A stretch of 64,000 nucleotides of DNA from Trichoplax adhaerens (taxonomy: Eukaryota; Placozoa; Uniplacotomia; Trichoplacea; Trichoplacidae). Of the stretch, positions 1 through 12,918 are shown one piece after another. A model generated the notes under the pieces. That model was given only the letters and a program-made list of their open reading frames with translations, was not told the origin of the DNA and did no database searches. Numbering within the stretch: the first letter of the stretch is position 1; each line of letters starts with the position of its first letter. The stretch is from contig NW_002060943.1 of the NCBI RefSeq assembly GCF_000150275.1, forward strand, positions 4,856,008 through 4,920,007, read 5' to 3'. The position numbers and the translations under genes were made by a program.

Positions 1-1543
1 ATTATCGAATATCGCCGCTAACAAAAATAGAGCTCAATCAGCGCTTAGTGGCGGGTGGTCTAACCCAGACACTGAGATTGGTTCTTTCCCTGCTGGAGTA
101 GTTCAACCGACTGAGATTCCTCCACCACCACCACGTCCTATAACCCCTATACCTGATCAAAGCACGTATATGCGTGCTGCACAGTTTCTTCTTCGAGTTA
201 ATGCCTTTCAGGTATAACAGGTTTTATTCTTAAATTGTACATTTTCCTAGCATAACTTTATCAGGATCAGAAACACTGCTTCGGTAGCAAGATCCGCCAA
301 AACTAGTTATGACTCTTTAAATAATTTCATTCGATTTTCTATTGCAATGACTGTAGATGTGCGAAAAAGCCTTAGGAGCAGAATTAATTCAGTATCCTAA
401 AAGCGATCTTCCAACGCAGTATTACTTACATTTAGCTCAACTTAAGCTTCAAATGAAACAGTACGATGTGGCTGAAAGAAATATTGAAGAAGCTTTAATC
501 CATGACTATACTGTAGGCATATGGGAATAATAGTCCAACTGAAAATTGAATAATAAGTAAATTAACTATTTCTATAATAACATTTTTATAAATAGAACTC
601 CAATTGTTGGGCTATACTTGGCCATATCAAATACTTAACCAGCAATTATAAGGAGGCACGCAGCGCTTATGAACGAACTCTAGCTCTAATAGATACTGCA
701 GATAATATGCATATTATCTATCTAAGATTGGCATCAATATATCTGGGTGAAAAATTGGTTAGTAGCAACGCTATAGTATTAGCACCGTAATTTTTTTAGA
801 TAAATAGTATTGCGGATTTATTTTAATGAAATTAATTTCAAAACTTCGTAATGACCATCGTACAAACAGTATGAAAATGCCAAGAATACATTCTTGCTGG
901 CTTGTAAGCATTCGCCATCCTGCTTATCCTGGCTAGGCGTTGGGATTGCTTGTTACAGGGTTTGTATATTGCATTAGCGGTTTCGTACTATAATTCTTTT
1001 ATGGTAATTTAATTAAACCAAAACAAATGCTGTTATATTATATTTTACTACTATTAGATGGGAGATTTATCGGAAGCAGAAGAAGCTTTATCTGAAGCTA
1101 ATGTTTTAAACAATCATGATGCAGAAGTATGGGGCTATCTTTCATTGGTCTGCTTAAGGGTAAGCAAATTGCGTAGCACTAAGTTGCTAAAATTATTGAA
1201 TAGCATTTTGTTTCATACAAGCTAATTTCAACTGTTACTATGATGTATAGACCAATCGGGAAGAGGAAGCTGAACAGGCTTATAAATATGCGCTAAAGGT
1301 AAGTTTCTCAATTTTGTTTGCTAATGTAGGTATGCATCTACTAGCTTATGTTAGTACACGCATTTCGCTTATACGACGATTCCAAACAAAATGTCGAGGT
1401 GATAATTAATGTACTAATCCTAGACTGCTTAAAACGTAAATTAGGTTGGATTATCCAATAAAGAATTACTTCAAGAGATTAATGAACAGCAGAAAGTGAT
1501 CGGATTTGGAAATCCTCTTGTATCTACTATATTATCACAGTAA
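1..1543 (+). CDS. CFAP70: CFAP70-like cilia/flagella-associated TPR protein, 3' part
   Basis: Partial gene; the 5' part lies before the window. Seven exons join in phase 0: 2-211, 357-512, 596-757, 870-959, 1058-1159, 1251-1298 and 1445-1543 (TAA). The piece starts with a Pro-rich linker ([13 protein letters not shown]) and continues as TPR-type helix pairs such as [19 protein letters not shown] and [12 protein letters not shown]. It ends [13 protein letters not shown]. The stretch [20 protein letters not shown] and the GFGNP tail match what I know of the C-terminal TPR region of CFAP70 (TTC18), an axonemal protein linked to the outer dynein arm. AATAAA at 1827-1832 is a possible poly(A) signal. 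It converges with ERLEC1, stop to stop 368 bp apart. The family call rests on recalled similarity; another TPR cilia protein is possible but less likely. Confidence 0.8.
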
Positions 1544-1760
1544 CATTATTTCAAATGGCACTATTTAACGATTGCATAAGATTACTAGTTCGAAAATGTT
1601 AATTAATTTTAAGGACATCGACTACGGAATGAACGACTAGTATATAATTTTTCTGTATGATACACATAATCTAACAATGATGATTGATAAATTTATAGTC
1701 AATGCTAAGATCGATATTTTACGAACTATAATTTTCGGTGAAATTTAACATTTCATATCA

Positions 1761-1766
1761 TTTATT
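1761..1766 (-). promoter_or_regulatory. Candidate poly(A) signal of ERLEC1
   Basis: AATAAA on the minus strand about 150 bp past the ERLEC1 stop codon. It is the nearest canonical hexamer that I saw. It lies upstream, in plus coordinates, of the CFAP70 signal at 1827-1832. Confidence 0.4.
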
Positions 1767-1826
1767 GTATAACATTCGACTGTACAATGTATTAAATATT
1801 GGTAGAGCATGACAACGTCGTTGCCA

Positions 1827-1832
1827 AATAAA
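1827..1832 (+). promoter_or_regulatory. Candidate poly(A) signal of CFAP70
   Basis: AATAAA on the plus strand about 285 bp after the CFAP70 TAA stop. Its use would make the CFAP70 3' UTR overlap that of ERLEC1. Confidence 0.4.
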
Positions 1833-1911
1833 AATCAATGATTTTAGAAATACGATATCCCCCACTTGTTCACTATTGCTTAAGTTAATGGCCATATAAA
1901 ACAAGGCGTAT

Positions 1912-4900
1912 TTATGGTGATTTTATTATCCCGAATTCGTCCCTTGAGCCAAGAAGCTTACAGATTCCGACGGATTCTATCTGTAATATTCCAATACAGT
2001 AAATAAAGCTTGTGAGTTCTTCAACATCTGCTATCTGTATCTTCTCTATTACATTGACACAACTTACCACAAGAATATAGGAACATGTACTTGGTTCAAG
2101 GAGATACATGGCAATAGCATTGGGTGTAGTGAGATCGTTTCGGCATCTATGTATATTATATAAATTAAAATTGTTACGCTATATTTTAATTCCAACCATT
2201 ACATGAACCATAGAAGGTATCTGCTACATAAGTTCACAGAAAATGTTGGAAACATATGATTTTCTTACCTTAATCTAACAACAACTTTTCTTGGCATAGC
2301 GGTAGCATCACAAACATCGCCTTTACCAAAGAATAATTCCATTGTGCTAATAAATAAATTACAATGGTTTAATTCCATGTAATTAATTCAATTTTTTATC
2401 GCCGTGGAGTGGACAAGTTTTTTCTTTTAAGTATACAGTTCCAGTCGAATAATTTAACTACAATACCTTTTATGAGCAGAGTCCTTTTTACTATTAATGA
2501 ACCATCTTTTATGTTCCTAATTGATAGTACAATAGAATAAGTTTAGTAAACGTAATATAAACAACAACTTAACCTTACACATGTGATAATAATATCTCAC
2601 ATTTACGTCCCAAGTTCCCAATAGAATGACGGTTTTACCAGATACTTGATCCTTAGATATTCCAACAATTAAAATGTTATATTAGATAGCGCATGACAAA
2701 ATAGTACGATATTCCCAACTGATTAAATTGTGTTAACCTCGTGGTACTGTTTTACATATCGTCCATAACAAAACTCGTATTTCCACCAGCCGCCTTCTCC
2801 CTTGAAAATGGCAATAACTATAAGCTTAACGCTAATGCATTGGAGTACGTTGAATAAATATATATCTTACGCCATTTAAACAAAAGGTGCCCTTCAGAAA
2901 GCTTTTCATCGGGTCTTCCCCTGAAACGGCACTAGCAACAGGATCTTTTTTTCCACTAACGCTAGGAATACCTTGCTTGCTCTAATTTAATGTCAATAAA
3001 AATAGTAAAGATTTAGCTAAAGTTTAATGAAATCTGTTGCTGATAGTTTAAAAATTTTTGCAAATACTTACTGAGACCTCGTACATAACGTTCCTATTTT
3101 GCAATTTTAGAATACTATCTTTGAGTTCTAATTCTGCTTTAGGAACACTAGCGGCCATTAATAGTTACAGAATATAAGTTTAGTCTTTAAACTCAAATAG
3201 TTACACTTAATAGAGATAACAATAACGTACAATCTTAGGACTTAAATTTACCTAGGAGAATCACTAACGCTGTGACAATGAATCTGATTGATAACTTCTT
3301 CCTTAGGCCTATTACAATAATTCATATGATACAAGGCCGTGATTATGCTATATTTGATATAATCGAATCATCTATCAACATTTTACATTACTATTTCTTC
3401 CTCTCGAACCTGTAGTTCTTATTTTTACACATTAAATGTGTTGCGACTACAATTTCGTATTCACATGTTATAACTTCCTTTAAAATTATAATCTGTAATA
3501 ACAGAGCGATTTATCAAGAATTAATTTACCCAAGTGCTTTAGCTTACATATAGATATTTCATTCTTTGTCGCATTAGTTATGCAACGTTAGTAGTACAGA
3601 ATACCTCGTCCTTGGCATTTTCATCACAAATATAGTAAACGCTTGTCTGACGTGGTTTATCATTAGCTAGGTCACAAGGTGTACCATCCGTCATAACTAA
3701 CTTATAGTATGGGAAATCTTTACTTGCGATGGTCTTTGTTGGAATCTAATTTAAGATTCAAAATTCTTAACAACTGACGCGAATACCGCAATAAAGGAGA
3801 ATCCAATTCTGATATCACTGAAAGTAATAGCAGTAAGGAATACTAAAGATCTTACTTTTTCATCATTTGGCGTAACTGGCAACTCTGAAATTAAAGATGT
3901 ATTCATTATTAGAGGTATTATGAATTACTGCATATCTCGATAAGTAAAGCTAAATTACGTACTGCTTTTCTTGTACGCGCCGAGTACGTAGTGATGATCG
4001 AAACTCTGCAAAGAGTAAAAAATTAGAGTACCGTATTCGCTTATATTGTAGTTCTTCTAGACATTCTACAACTGTGTCGATGAAGATAAGATTTTCATAG
4101 GTACTATTTCTAGAGTAATTACTCACCCCTTTACTATTTTCATGAAATTGATTTACATGTCGTCCATGACAAAGTTCATAACTCCAGTATCCTTCCATCT
4201 ATTCGTAAAAGATCGTTGATACGTTAATTATAAATTATTTATTTTTAAGCAAAGTACAAACTAATTCGACCGACTATCATTTCCTTACTAATGAAGAGTG
4301 ATGAGTATCATTTCTACCCAAGTATCTCATTCTTAAGATGAAAATATCATTGAAATATATAGCAAATTAGCTGCTATATTGCATAATCCTACATTTGGGA
4401 TGATGTCGTTACGTACTGTCCATTTACAAACTTACCCTGTAAGTGCAACGTTTCTTACTAAATAGCGTCGATAATAAAATTTCAGGTGGTTCAGTATCAC
4501 TTCTATCTGATTCTTTGGTTGCCTACCATCAAAATAGAAGTGATGACTTACAGCGTTACTGTCTGGCTTTACATGTTAATGGTCTGATAGCAATAATTTA
4601 GCAAACATGTTCTTACAACGATCTCGGTTCGACTATTGCCAACAATAACGACACGGTAAACCCTATATACAGTAATACACATATAAATATTCTCATTTTG
4701 ATATACCTTTTGGTTCTCCTTCTTCGGCAGAACACATTCGTATTGTTCATTATTCGATGTTATCATGGACATCTTTTCGATTTCATCATTTCCTTTCTAA
4801 TGGTAATAATGATAATAATAATTACGAACTAATATGACTTACTGAACAGAATGTTTATGACCTTTTAAGACGTTATATGCGTATTATATGCTGAACACGA

Positions 4901-5947
4901 GCACTGTCTATGTACAGCATCGAAGGCGTAATATGTGCTGTGTTTACTGCTTTGAACGCATAATATGATGTTGTGATTTTCAGCATCCCTATTCCTTTGC
5001 TATTCAACGTACTACAGTATATTAACATCATAAAATCCAGTTTATAAATGTAAGAGGAAAAATAATTTCAAAGACCGATCAAAAGTTGTAATCATTACTT
5101 TGCTCATAATCCACCTCCAATGTTGTTGTATAACACTGCGGTACAAAATTGGACAAACATTAATGCAATTTATTTTGCATGAAACTGCGATAGAAACCGA
5201 TGGACATATGACAAGTACCAGTCAACGAGTTTCAACTTTGAATCAATGTTAAACAAGTAGATCGCATCTATGGCGGTACTAGCGTATCTATGTTATAGTG
5301 GCGTATTATCAGGATACGTTTACTTAATCTACTCCATTTATTGATAGTAAATTATATGAAAGTACAGCTTCCAATACTTGATATCATTCATGGATTGCTA
5401 GCGAAAAGTTGACGGAAACGCTATCTTGACATCCATTGTAGTCAAAAACTTGTAATCGATTTTTCTTTGAAGTTTAATTTCTTCACGCCAAGTTAGGGTT
5501 AAAGGGAACGATAATCGAATAGATCGGTACAGTCATAGTCGAAATTTATGGAGATAAAAGTTTATCAGACATGAGAATTTACTAACGAGCAAACTGAAAT
5601 ATAGTATCGCAGTGACATGATCATGTTATGGTTTCATCCATATCCGGTCTTGTGGGTCTTCTACAGAAGTGTATAGCATAGTGCTGCACTGTACAGTACT
5701 GTACTATACTGTATTACTCTACATCAAGTAGCCTAGTCGTCAACTCAGAAGGTAGACTACTATTGTGATTGTAATGGCTTACTCCAATGGCGTCTGCAGG
5801 ATTTTCTGCGATCCATTTTCCAGGCCAATTGACAGAATATAATTTGGTGTCGCTAAAAGGATCAAAGTTACATTTGACATGGGATATATCAAAAAGAAGC
5901 AGCAGCAGTAGCGATACCCTCCAAATCCATGGAACTATTTGGCCCAT
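1912..5947 (-). CDS. ERLEC1: Endoplasmic reticulum lectin 1 (XTP3-B/OS-9 family), two MRH domains
   Basis: Sixteen exons on the minus strand: 5723-5947, 4707-4796, 4436-4522, 4127-4198, 3963-4005, 3856-3884, 3605-3745, 3392-3492, 3072-3147, 2871-2981, 2738-2800, 2607-2651, 2467-2516, 2269-2346, 2068-2146 and 1912-1980. They join without a stop into 452 codons, close to the length known for the family. The start ATG at 5947 gives a signal peptide (WRVSLLLLLLFDI...C), then DPFSDTKLY. The first MRH domain (about residues 125-220) contains GYWSYELCHGRHVNQFHE and IPTKTIASKDFPYY with GTPCDLANDKPR. The second (about 320-450) contains GGWWKYEFCYGRYVKQYHE, GDVCDATAMPR and YLLEPSTCSYIL. Both keep the Gln, Arg, Glu and Tyr positions that bind mannose in this family. 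Known role: recognises trimmed N-glycans on misfolded glycoproteins and delivers them to the HRD1-SEL1L ERAD complex in the ER lumen. It has no C-terminal KDEL-like signal. Splice joints were chosen by phase and homology; the 43-nt and 29-nt exons are the least certain. Confidence 0.95.
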
Positions 5948-5997
5948 AGCGGTTGTTTTGCTTCTTCCAATCGATTGCGCAGTGGCTTGTACACGAA

Positions 5998-6275
5998 TTA
6001 AAAGGGGAATTTTACTGTAATCATAATAATTACTGCATTCGATGGCTACAGTCACAATATCGTAGTCTACAGTACAGTACACTGTATTGAAAGAGGAATT
6101 TTACTGTAATCATAATACAGTACTGTAATTACTGTATTCGATGGCTACAGTCACAGTATCGTAGTCTACTGTACAGTACGTACACTGTATTAAAAGAGGA
6201 ATTTTACTGTACTGTAATTACTATATTCGATGGCTACAGTCACAGTATCGTAGTCTACAGTACACTGTATTGTAT
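5998..6275. repeat. Tandem repeat, about three copies of a 90-105 bp unit
   Basis: Three successive copies share the blocks GGAATTTTACTGTAAT, ATTCGATGGCTACAGTCAC and TATCGTAGTCTACAGTACA. The GGAATT anchor starts at 6006, 6095 and 6198, giving periods of 89 and 103 bp. Copies differ mainly by gain or loss of CAGTA/TACTG pentamers. The array begins about 50 bp upstream of the ERLEC1 start codon, so it is in or next to its 5' UTR. Confidence 0.85.
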
Positions 6276-6596
6276 TTACTGTACAGTACAGTACTGTAGA
6301 AATCTGTGCTCCGGACTTTAGTGACTTTTACCCTTTGAAAGGAAATACACTGTACTGTACACAACAGTTACAAGTAGCAAGAGAACTACACAAACCTCCT
6401 TTCAGTGAGTTGGCTAATATAATAAAAGTCCATGCTGGTTTGTTCATGGATTCTAAGCTAATACAGTTCTACAAGTCTCTGGCAAGGCCTAAACATTGGA
6501 GATGAAAAGCTTCTGATATACGTACAGCATACTACTGTATACTGTACTAGTGTACGTATTATGCTAAGTACAGAATAGTACAGTGCTCTGTAGTCA

Positions 6597-6855
6597 CTAG
6601 GGAACGTGGCAAGTTGGATTTTGAAACTTCACGTGAACTTCATGTGGATTTCGCTAAGTGTACAATCTAGTACTACTAGCAGAAACTTCGGGTGTGCTGT
6701 ACTTCCCTGTATTGCGTCCGCGCAATTTTTAGCAACTTCACAATGTGAAATGTGGAGACTAGAGACCCTTAGTCAAGACCATTCAAAAATCTTCACATTT
6801 CACATTGAAATTCACGGTGGTGAAGTTCACCTGTGAAATTGCACACGTTCCCTAG
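6597..6855. mobile_element. Foldback/MITE-like element with terminal inverted repeats
   Basis: The tips CTAGGGAACGTG (6597-6608) and CACGTTCCCTAG (6844-6855) are perfect 12-bp inverted copies. Imperfect inverted similarity extends about 45 bp inward, including a shared GTGAACTTCA block. A second nested inverted repeat of 14 bp pairs 6741-6754 with 6794-6807. There is no coding capacity, which fits a nonautonomous DNA transposon about 259 bp long. I found no convincing target-site duplication. Confidence 0.6.
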
Positions 6856-8120
6856 ACGAATTACTGCCATGCAAGAGTGCAGTACTCTGTGCATGACATC
6901 GGCTACGCATCAATCACCTTAATATAAAATTTTAATTCATACTGCGTACAAGATGCATCGTTGCAGCAATACATATTAGGCTCCGCTAGTTCCCCCATCC
7001 GTTGATGAAACTCTACTTCTACTACACCGCAAAACCAATATACCGGTCAGAACGTCATTGCTCATTTTCAACAGAAATAATCAAGATTATGGCAGAAGTC
7101 CAGTCGAGTTTCATCATCATAGTGAGGCAACTAGCGGGGCCTAAGGCACATGTCCTATCGTGTTCAAGCATGCGACGACAAATTGTCCAAAATGATCATT
7201 TGATATTGTTATTAACTTATTAACTTATTATCATCTTGTTTTGAAATAAATAAATTAATTAATGCTAGTTACAGACTGCGCAATACAGTGGATTCACGAA
7301 TTTGGGCAATCCATCAACAACAGCAATCCGAAATCTGGTCTACAGTAGTAGTACAAAACATCTTACTCTTGTCATGCGTGCATGTGTCATTCATTGCGAT
7401 TACTGTACCATATACAATAGTACATACTGTACTATACGTGTTACGTTACTATTGTACAGTACAATGTACAATGTACAGTACATTGGCCTCATGCTATTCC
7501 GTGGAATAATTGAAGTTACTCACGTGCTGCCAATAAGCAATCGCTGGGACTAGCTGAACGCTGAGTATTTATAATTCTTCCCTTCCCGGATAGAAAGCTC
7601 GAAAATAAAAACATTTTAGTCTACGCTGTGGTATGTAGCATATGACTTTTAATTGAATTCTTAAATTCCGGTTTAGATTAGCTAATTTAACCAATGCTTA
7701 TGGCGAGACATTTTCAATCATCCTTTTTAATAAAACATCATTTATTATCAACATAATCGAACATACAGTACGTACTAATGGTAATAAATTGGACTTTTGT
7801 TATTGTCCATCATCTTGTTGATGGCGGTCTATACGTGGTTCACTTGTACAATGACTACGACGATTTGACTGGATTTCTTCTTACTAAGGCTTCTATTAGT
7901 TTCATGTAGTGTGATCTCTCCAAGTTATTTCATTGAATTGCTGTACAGCGATTTGGTTTGTAGTTTTTATTACCGGTTAATCTTAACTGCTAAGTGCTGA
8001 TCAGTATAATATACGCGTATATTGTGAGTGTTTTCGGAATTTTGATGCTATCACAATTCTTTGTAGATTAGTGAACCACTGTGCTGGAGATTGGACAAGT
8101 TAACAAATTGGCCTTCATTC

Positions 8121-10673
8121 ATGAGTGACGAAGATAAGTACTTGGACGTCGATATTGACAGTGATGACGTGAGTACGACTCTACGCTTGAATTGCTTCCG
8201 CTAGTTTCTACATTTCGCTACAGTTGTGCCGTAAACTGTGGCCATACATTGAATGATTGTAATAATCAAACCTTTTGAACCTCGATTATACTCGTAATTA
8301 TGTACAGTATTGCTACTGCATGGTCATTATTAACATGCAATGCATGAATTGAGTGTTTAGAGAAAGATTTGATTCTATCGACCATGCACTGTGTACATTA
8401 AATTCCTTCCTCCATCAACAGCCAATAAACTTCGGTACTGTAAATACGAAGTTATCTTATTATCAAATTCATTTCTTTCCACAGTATGCCATACATGCGT
8501 TATCGTATAGTACGTAGGCACTATATCATCGCATCACTGACGTTTTCATAAATCGGCATAGTGAACACGCATTCACTAATGCACAATAGTATATCCCGAC
8601 TATTTTACCAGTTATAAATCAATAATTTCATTTCAATCGCTGATGGTTAGTGGACTAGCTGTAATAGTGCTAGCATTGTTGTAAGTGAAGATATATATTA
8701 TATATTTATAATAACCTATTTCATGATAATTGCAATATATGCAGTACAGGAGTACGTAATATCGGTCCAGCATGTATTTTCACGCTGGATCGTTATTTTA
8801 AATTCCAATAGCAAAACAGTAAGGCAGTGTATTATTATGAATGAAAACGTTGGACTAGGCACCCATTTAACAAGTACTGTCGATCATGAGAGAGATTCGA
8901 AACGAGCATCACACCTAGCACTTGGCCACTTTGCTATAAAATGTACTCTCACATACTATCATCCATGCGATAATAGAAGTTATAATACTATTTATAAAAC
9001 ACACCTTATAAACACCAATGCTCAGCTGCATAGTCGCGTTTGCAATGCGTAAAGGTAGCAATCTATTTGATACTTGTTCTTAATATGCCGAGAATAATCA
9101 GCTTAGTGTGTTAGTATTAATGAACTTTTCTCATGCCTGCAAACTATGTACGAATATATTGCATGTGTACAACTATGCTAAGGATGACTATGGCCTATTT
9201 CACTCTGAAAGGGAATGATTTTACCGTAAAATGCTTTAAGAAAGGTGGAGATCTTTACTCTAGCTTTTAATTTTCTGTTAGTATAAACAGTATAATTAAG
9301 ATCGGGTAAAGTTATGATCTATAAATCTAGCGATATACTGTATGTCGTAAGAAGGCAAAACCTCGATATCCCGTGTATAAGTTAGTTATCCTTATATATT
9401 AAAGGATTTCGATTCTTGCAAGTTTACATCGTTCCTTAGCGCTGACCGCTAATCATTAATGCCTCACGTGTGGCTCTTTAATAAGCTAGTATTCAAGGCT
9501 AGTCTAAAATATTTCGTGTCAAACCGAGCTAATAAAGCAGGTTAACACTATTATCGGGTGCATTGTCATTGCAATCGTACAAGTTATGTAGCTGATCTTG
9601 TAACAATGAGTGTTAATCCAAGTTGAAATCGTTTTATATTTGCCTTATTATAGAATGGAGATACTGATAAGTCAACATCCGGTCTAACTCAAGCGGATAA
9701 AAGAGCCCATCATAACGCTTTGGAGCGTAAGAGGCGTGATCACATTAAAGATTGTTTCTTTGGCTTACGCGATTCAGTTCCTACCTTACAAGGAGAAAAG
9801 GTTACGATTCTTTACAGCATTTGTAATTGCTTAAAGTCGTAAATGCTAGTGCTAGTTCTCTTTTACTTTGTATACAAACAGTAAGTGGAATGACATTATT
9901 CATACAACAACATCAAACTTTGCGGCTTTTCCAGTGATATAATATTCACTTATTCTACTATAAACTAGTACACAGACCTTGAGGGATAGATTTTTAAGAT
10001 TAAAATATATCGTAAACGTCTACAACTAGAAAGTGATAGCATATTGAATGAAAATTTGTCTAATATTTTTCGAATTTAAACGGTCTTTAGGCTTCACGTG
10101 CTCAAATACTGAATAAGGCAACTGATTACATTCAGTTTATGAAACAAAAAAATCAGAATCATCAGGTTTGCCTTTTTATACGAATATCCATAAATTTTTG
10201 ATTATGTGCTTTTAGGACAAATCTCATTTTGTAAGGTGCTTTGCTATTTAAGTTTACCTGTTTGGAATTTACTCCCTAATAGTCAGATATAGAAGATATC
10301 AGGAAAGAGAATTATCAGTTAGAATTACAATGTTAGTTACTGATTATATGGCAATCTGCTTTAATACGTACAAATTCACTTGTACCAGCATAGAATTTAT
10401 AGGCTTGTTCGTTACCCGCTTTAAGTGCAAGCCGACAGTAAAATCTAATTCTATAACATAATGCTTGTATGGCATCTTTTACACAATTTAGTGAAAACCT
10501 TAGAGAGGACGCGCAATAATTTAACTGGTACGGCGACATCTGAGAATATCGATAGTTCAACTACGACTACTACCAATAGTGGTAGAACAACAAGGAATAA
10601 AGCCAAACGAGAATTGCAATCGGACGGTAACGATGAACAAAAGACAGATACTAAAAAGGTCAAAGCAGAGTAG
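8121..10673 (+). CDS. MAX: MAX, bHLH-leucine zipper partner of MYC/MXD proteins
   Basis: Five coding exons: 8121-8168, 9654-9800, 10091-10165, 10283-10331 and 10492-10673 (TAG). They join in frame to 166 codons; human MAX has 160. The N-terminus [16 protein letters not shown] is acidic. The basic region [20 protein letters not shown] (residues 30-49) keeps the E-box-reading His36, Glu40 and Arg44. Helix 1, [19 protein letters not shown] and helix 2 follow, then the zipper [18 protein letters not shown] and a basic tail ending KKVKAE that could be a nuclear signal. MAX dimerises with MYC, MXD/MNT and MGA proteins on CACGTG sites. The exon 4-5 join (CAA T|TG AAA) is fixed by zipper homology. 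The ATG is the natural start because it opens the conserved acidic N-terminus. The first intron is long (1.5 kb). Confidence 0.97.
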
Positions 10674-12119
10674 AAATTTTTCAAATCCCTATTAATGAAT
10701 TGTTGGATAATTATCTAGCCTAGCATCGATAAATTAATTATAATTATCAGCAATTTTCCGAAATGAATTGTGAAGTGTGATGATGCGCATTTAGCTGTTG
10801 CGGTCGAGCGTGAGATATTCTTAAATGTGTGCCAGTATTTTATCAGTTTAGTTGTGTATTTGTAACGTCGATACTACTTAATTATAAGCATAATAATAAT
10901 AATCATAATTTAATCTTACAAACATAGATGCGAGTGCGTAGTCTTCCTATTTTATGTACAGCTATTACCGTGATGGCAGCTCAAACTATATAGTAGTACG
11001 CACACGAGATACATGTACTATTTCTTAGCTAATATATTTTAAAATATATGATGTTTGGTTATGTTAAGTTTTAATCTTAAAAGTACATTATGTATAAGGA
11101 ATAGCATCTGCTGGTACAGCAGTGATCGGAATATTTTTAAGCGATTTAGTAACTTTGTTGCTACTGGCATATTGTATTATTGTTACAGTAGATTTTCTTA
11201 GCTAGAGTGAATGCAATTTATTTTAAAGTTGAATTAATGGTTTGACTCTAATTTATTTGCAACTTTATAAATAATTAAATATTGCTATACGGTATTTTTG
11301 GTTTTAAAAACAATTTTTGGTAACTGATTGAGAATGTTACTAAGTTCATAAGGAGCCTATAAGTATCCTACTTGATGGCGTTATACTATTTTATGTAATG
11401 ATTGTTATCATTGTTGTAATTATCTTTTTCGGTTTATGATTATTTGAGACTTAAAGGTAGTCTAACCAGTTTCTGAATCACGACAGTGTTACTTCGTGTT
11501 ATATTATAATATAATTTATTTTATAAAAGCGTAATCCAGTGCATTATTTGTACTTTCAAACTATTCTATTATCGTACTACAGATCGTTTTAGATATTTAT
11601 TAGCTAATATTTTTATCGTATCCCAGATAATAAAATTTACGATTTACTTTTTAACAATACGCATTTTCGAGTGTATTTATACCTACTGCTATACGCTGAA
11701 ATAGCAATCATAGCATTGCATTACTATATTATATTTGCTAGGATTTTATGGATATACCGTCCTCGCATGGCTATTATTGGTATCGTAGTTTAAGTCGTAG
11801 TTTAAGTCATTGTTCACATTAACACCGGTTTTGTTTATGGTTAATTTTGTATCTCCATCATAGCGGTAATTAGTGCAACTTACACGACTCTACGTGATTC
11901 AATTTCTACAAAGTGCAGCACTATCGAGCCTATGGTACGAATGCTAGTAAGGGTAATAATCAGTAATACTACAATTGTACAGTGCCAATAGCTCTAAGAT
12001 CTATTTCTAGAAATGGCGTTTTAAAAGCAAAGCACTGGGATGACTTTATCTAAATTTTAGGAAATTAATTTGGTTACAGCTGGTGATTAATCGTAGAAGG
12101 ATAAAAATGAAAAGAAAAG

Positions 12120-12545
12120 TGTGTGCCCTATACCATTATACAGTACAATTCGATATGGTTCAGTACAGTACGTAGGAGTGTAGTCAAGGACCACTGCAGA
12201 CGGTACAGGTAAAGTACGTATAGAAACCTTGTAAATAGACAAGTCTTCCAAGTGTGTCAATATGAGTGTCTCCAAGGCGTCACAGATATGCAGAAAACCT
12301 ACAGTACATGTACTGTACTGTGCAATAAGTAAACATTGTGCAATGTCGGTAGAGGTCTTCACGGTCTACAGTACAGTAGTCTGTTTTTAGTACTGAACAA
12401 TATACTTTAGTACAGTATACCGGTACAGTACCGTAGAGGTAAAAGAAATACTGTACAGTACTGTACTGTAGATCATGATTGTAGCAGTGTACTGTACTGT
12501 ACAGAACTGTACTGCGTGTGCGCGTACTGTAGACAGGCTCCGAGA
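12120..12545. repeat. Cluster of ACTGT/ACAGT pentamers and ACTGTACAGT palindromes
   Basis: TACTGTAC, GTACAGTAC and related runs recur many times, for example around 12140-12170, 12300-12320 and 12445-12515, with short unrelated spacers. The two orientations of the pentamer are joined through a central GTAC, which creates perfect 10-bp palindromes. Similar clusters sit at 5641-6370, 7390-7490, 12735-12820, 13386-13640 and 25950-26360. Confidence 0.75.
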
Positions 12546-12840
12546 AATTTTGGAGATTTATCGCACGTACGAGTCATACGACTGATACGACGCTGAACAT
12601 CATATTATAATCATTGATCTGTTTCTTTTCGAATTTGCTTTCAACATATCATCAATACACGTATTAAGTTGGACAAATTTGATCTGATTGGACTCGGTAA
12701 AATTGAATTATATCCGTTTTACAACGGTTATTATGTACTGTACTGTACAATGTACCTATATGCGTATACGCGTACAGTACTCGTATATGTTATACGTACA
12801 GTACTGTACAGTACAATGGACAATTGGACATACGCAGTGG

Positions 12841-12918
12841 ATATATACTGTATATAACATATATGTATATATATATATACAGTATATAATTATATGCATA
12901 TATGACATATATATGTAA
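12841..12918. repeat. TA-rich simple repeat
   Basis: Alternating TA with interspersed ATATGTATAT and ATATACAGTATATA blocks. This is low-complexity microsatellite-like DNA between MAX and CoREST. Confidence 0.75.

Larger units (their letters stand above)
1544..1911. other. Convergent 3' interval between CFAP70 and ERLEC1
   Basis: The 368 bp between the two stop codons show no coding potential. A plus-strand AATAAA lies at 1827-1832 and a minus-strand AATAAA at 1761-1766 (TTTATT on plus). The two 3' UTRs would therefore overlap if both signals are used. Confidence 0.55.
5948..8120. other. Divergent intergenic region between ERLEC1 and MAX
   Basis: No exon recognised on either strand. Open frames here (for example 6606-6836, 7002-7223, 7302-7553) have no family resemblance and run through repeats. 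The region holds the three-copy tandem repeat at 5998-6275, many ACTGT/ACAGT pentamer runs, a foldback element at 6597-6855 and, at its edges, the presumed promoters of two divergent genes. The MAX 5' UTR probably occupies the last few hundred bases, but no splice or TATA signal there is clear enough to call. Confidence 0.6.

Noticed and set aside
5787-6020. Open frame on plus
   Set aside because: It is the antisense shadow of ERLEC1 exon 1, whose minus-strand product has a signal peptide and matches the family.
8723-9052. 109-codon open frame on plus
   Set aside because: It lies wholly inside the first MAX intron, has no family resemblance and has no splice context.
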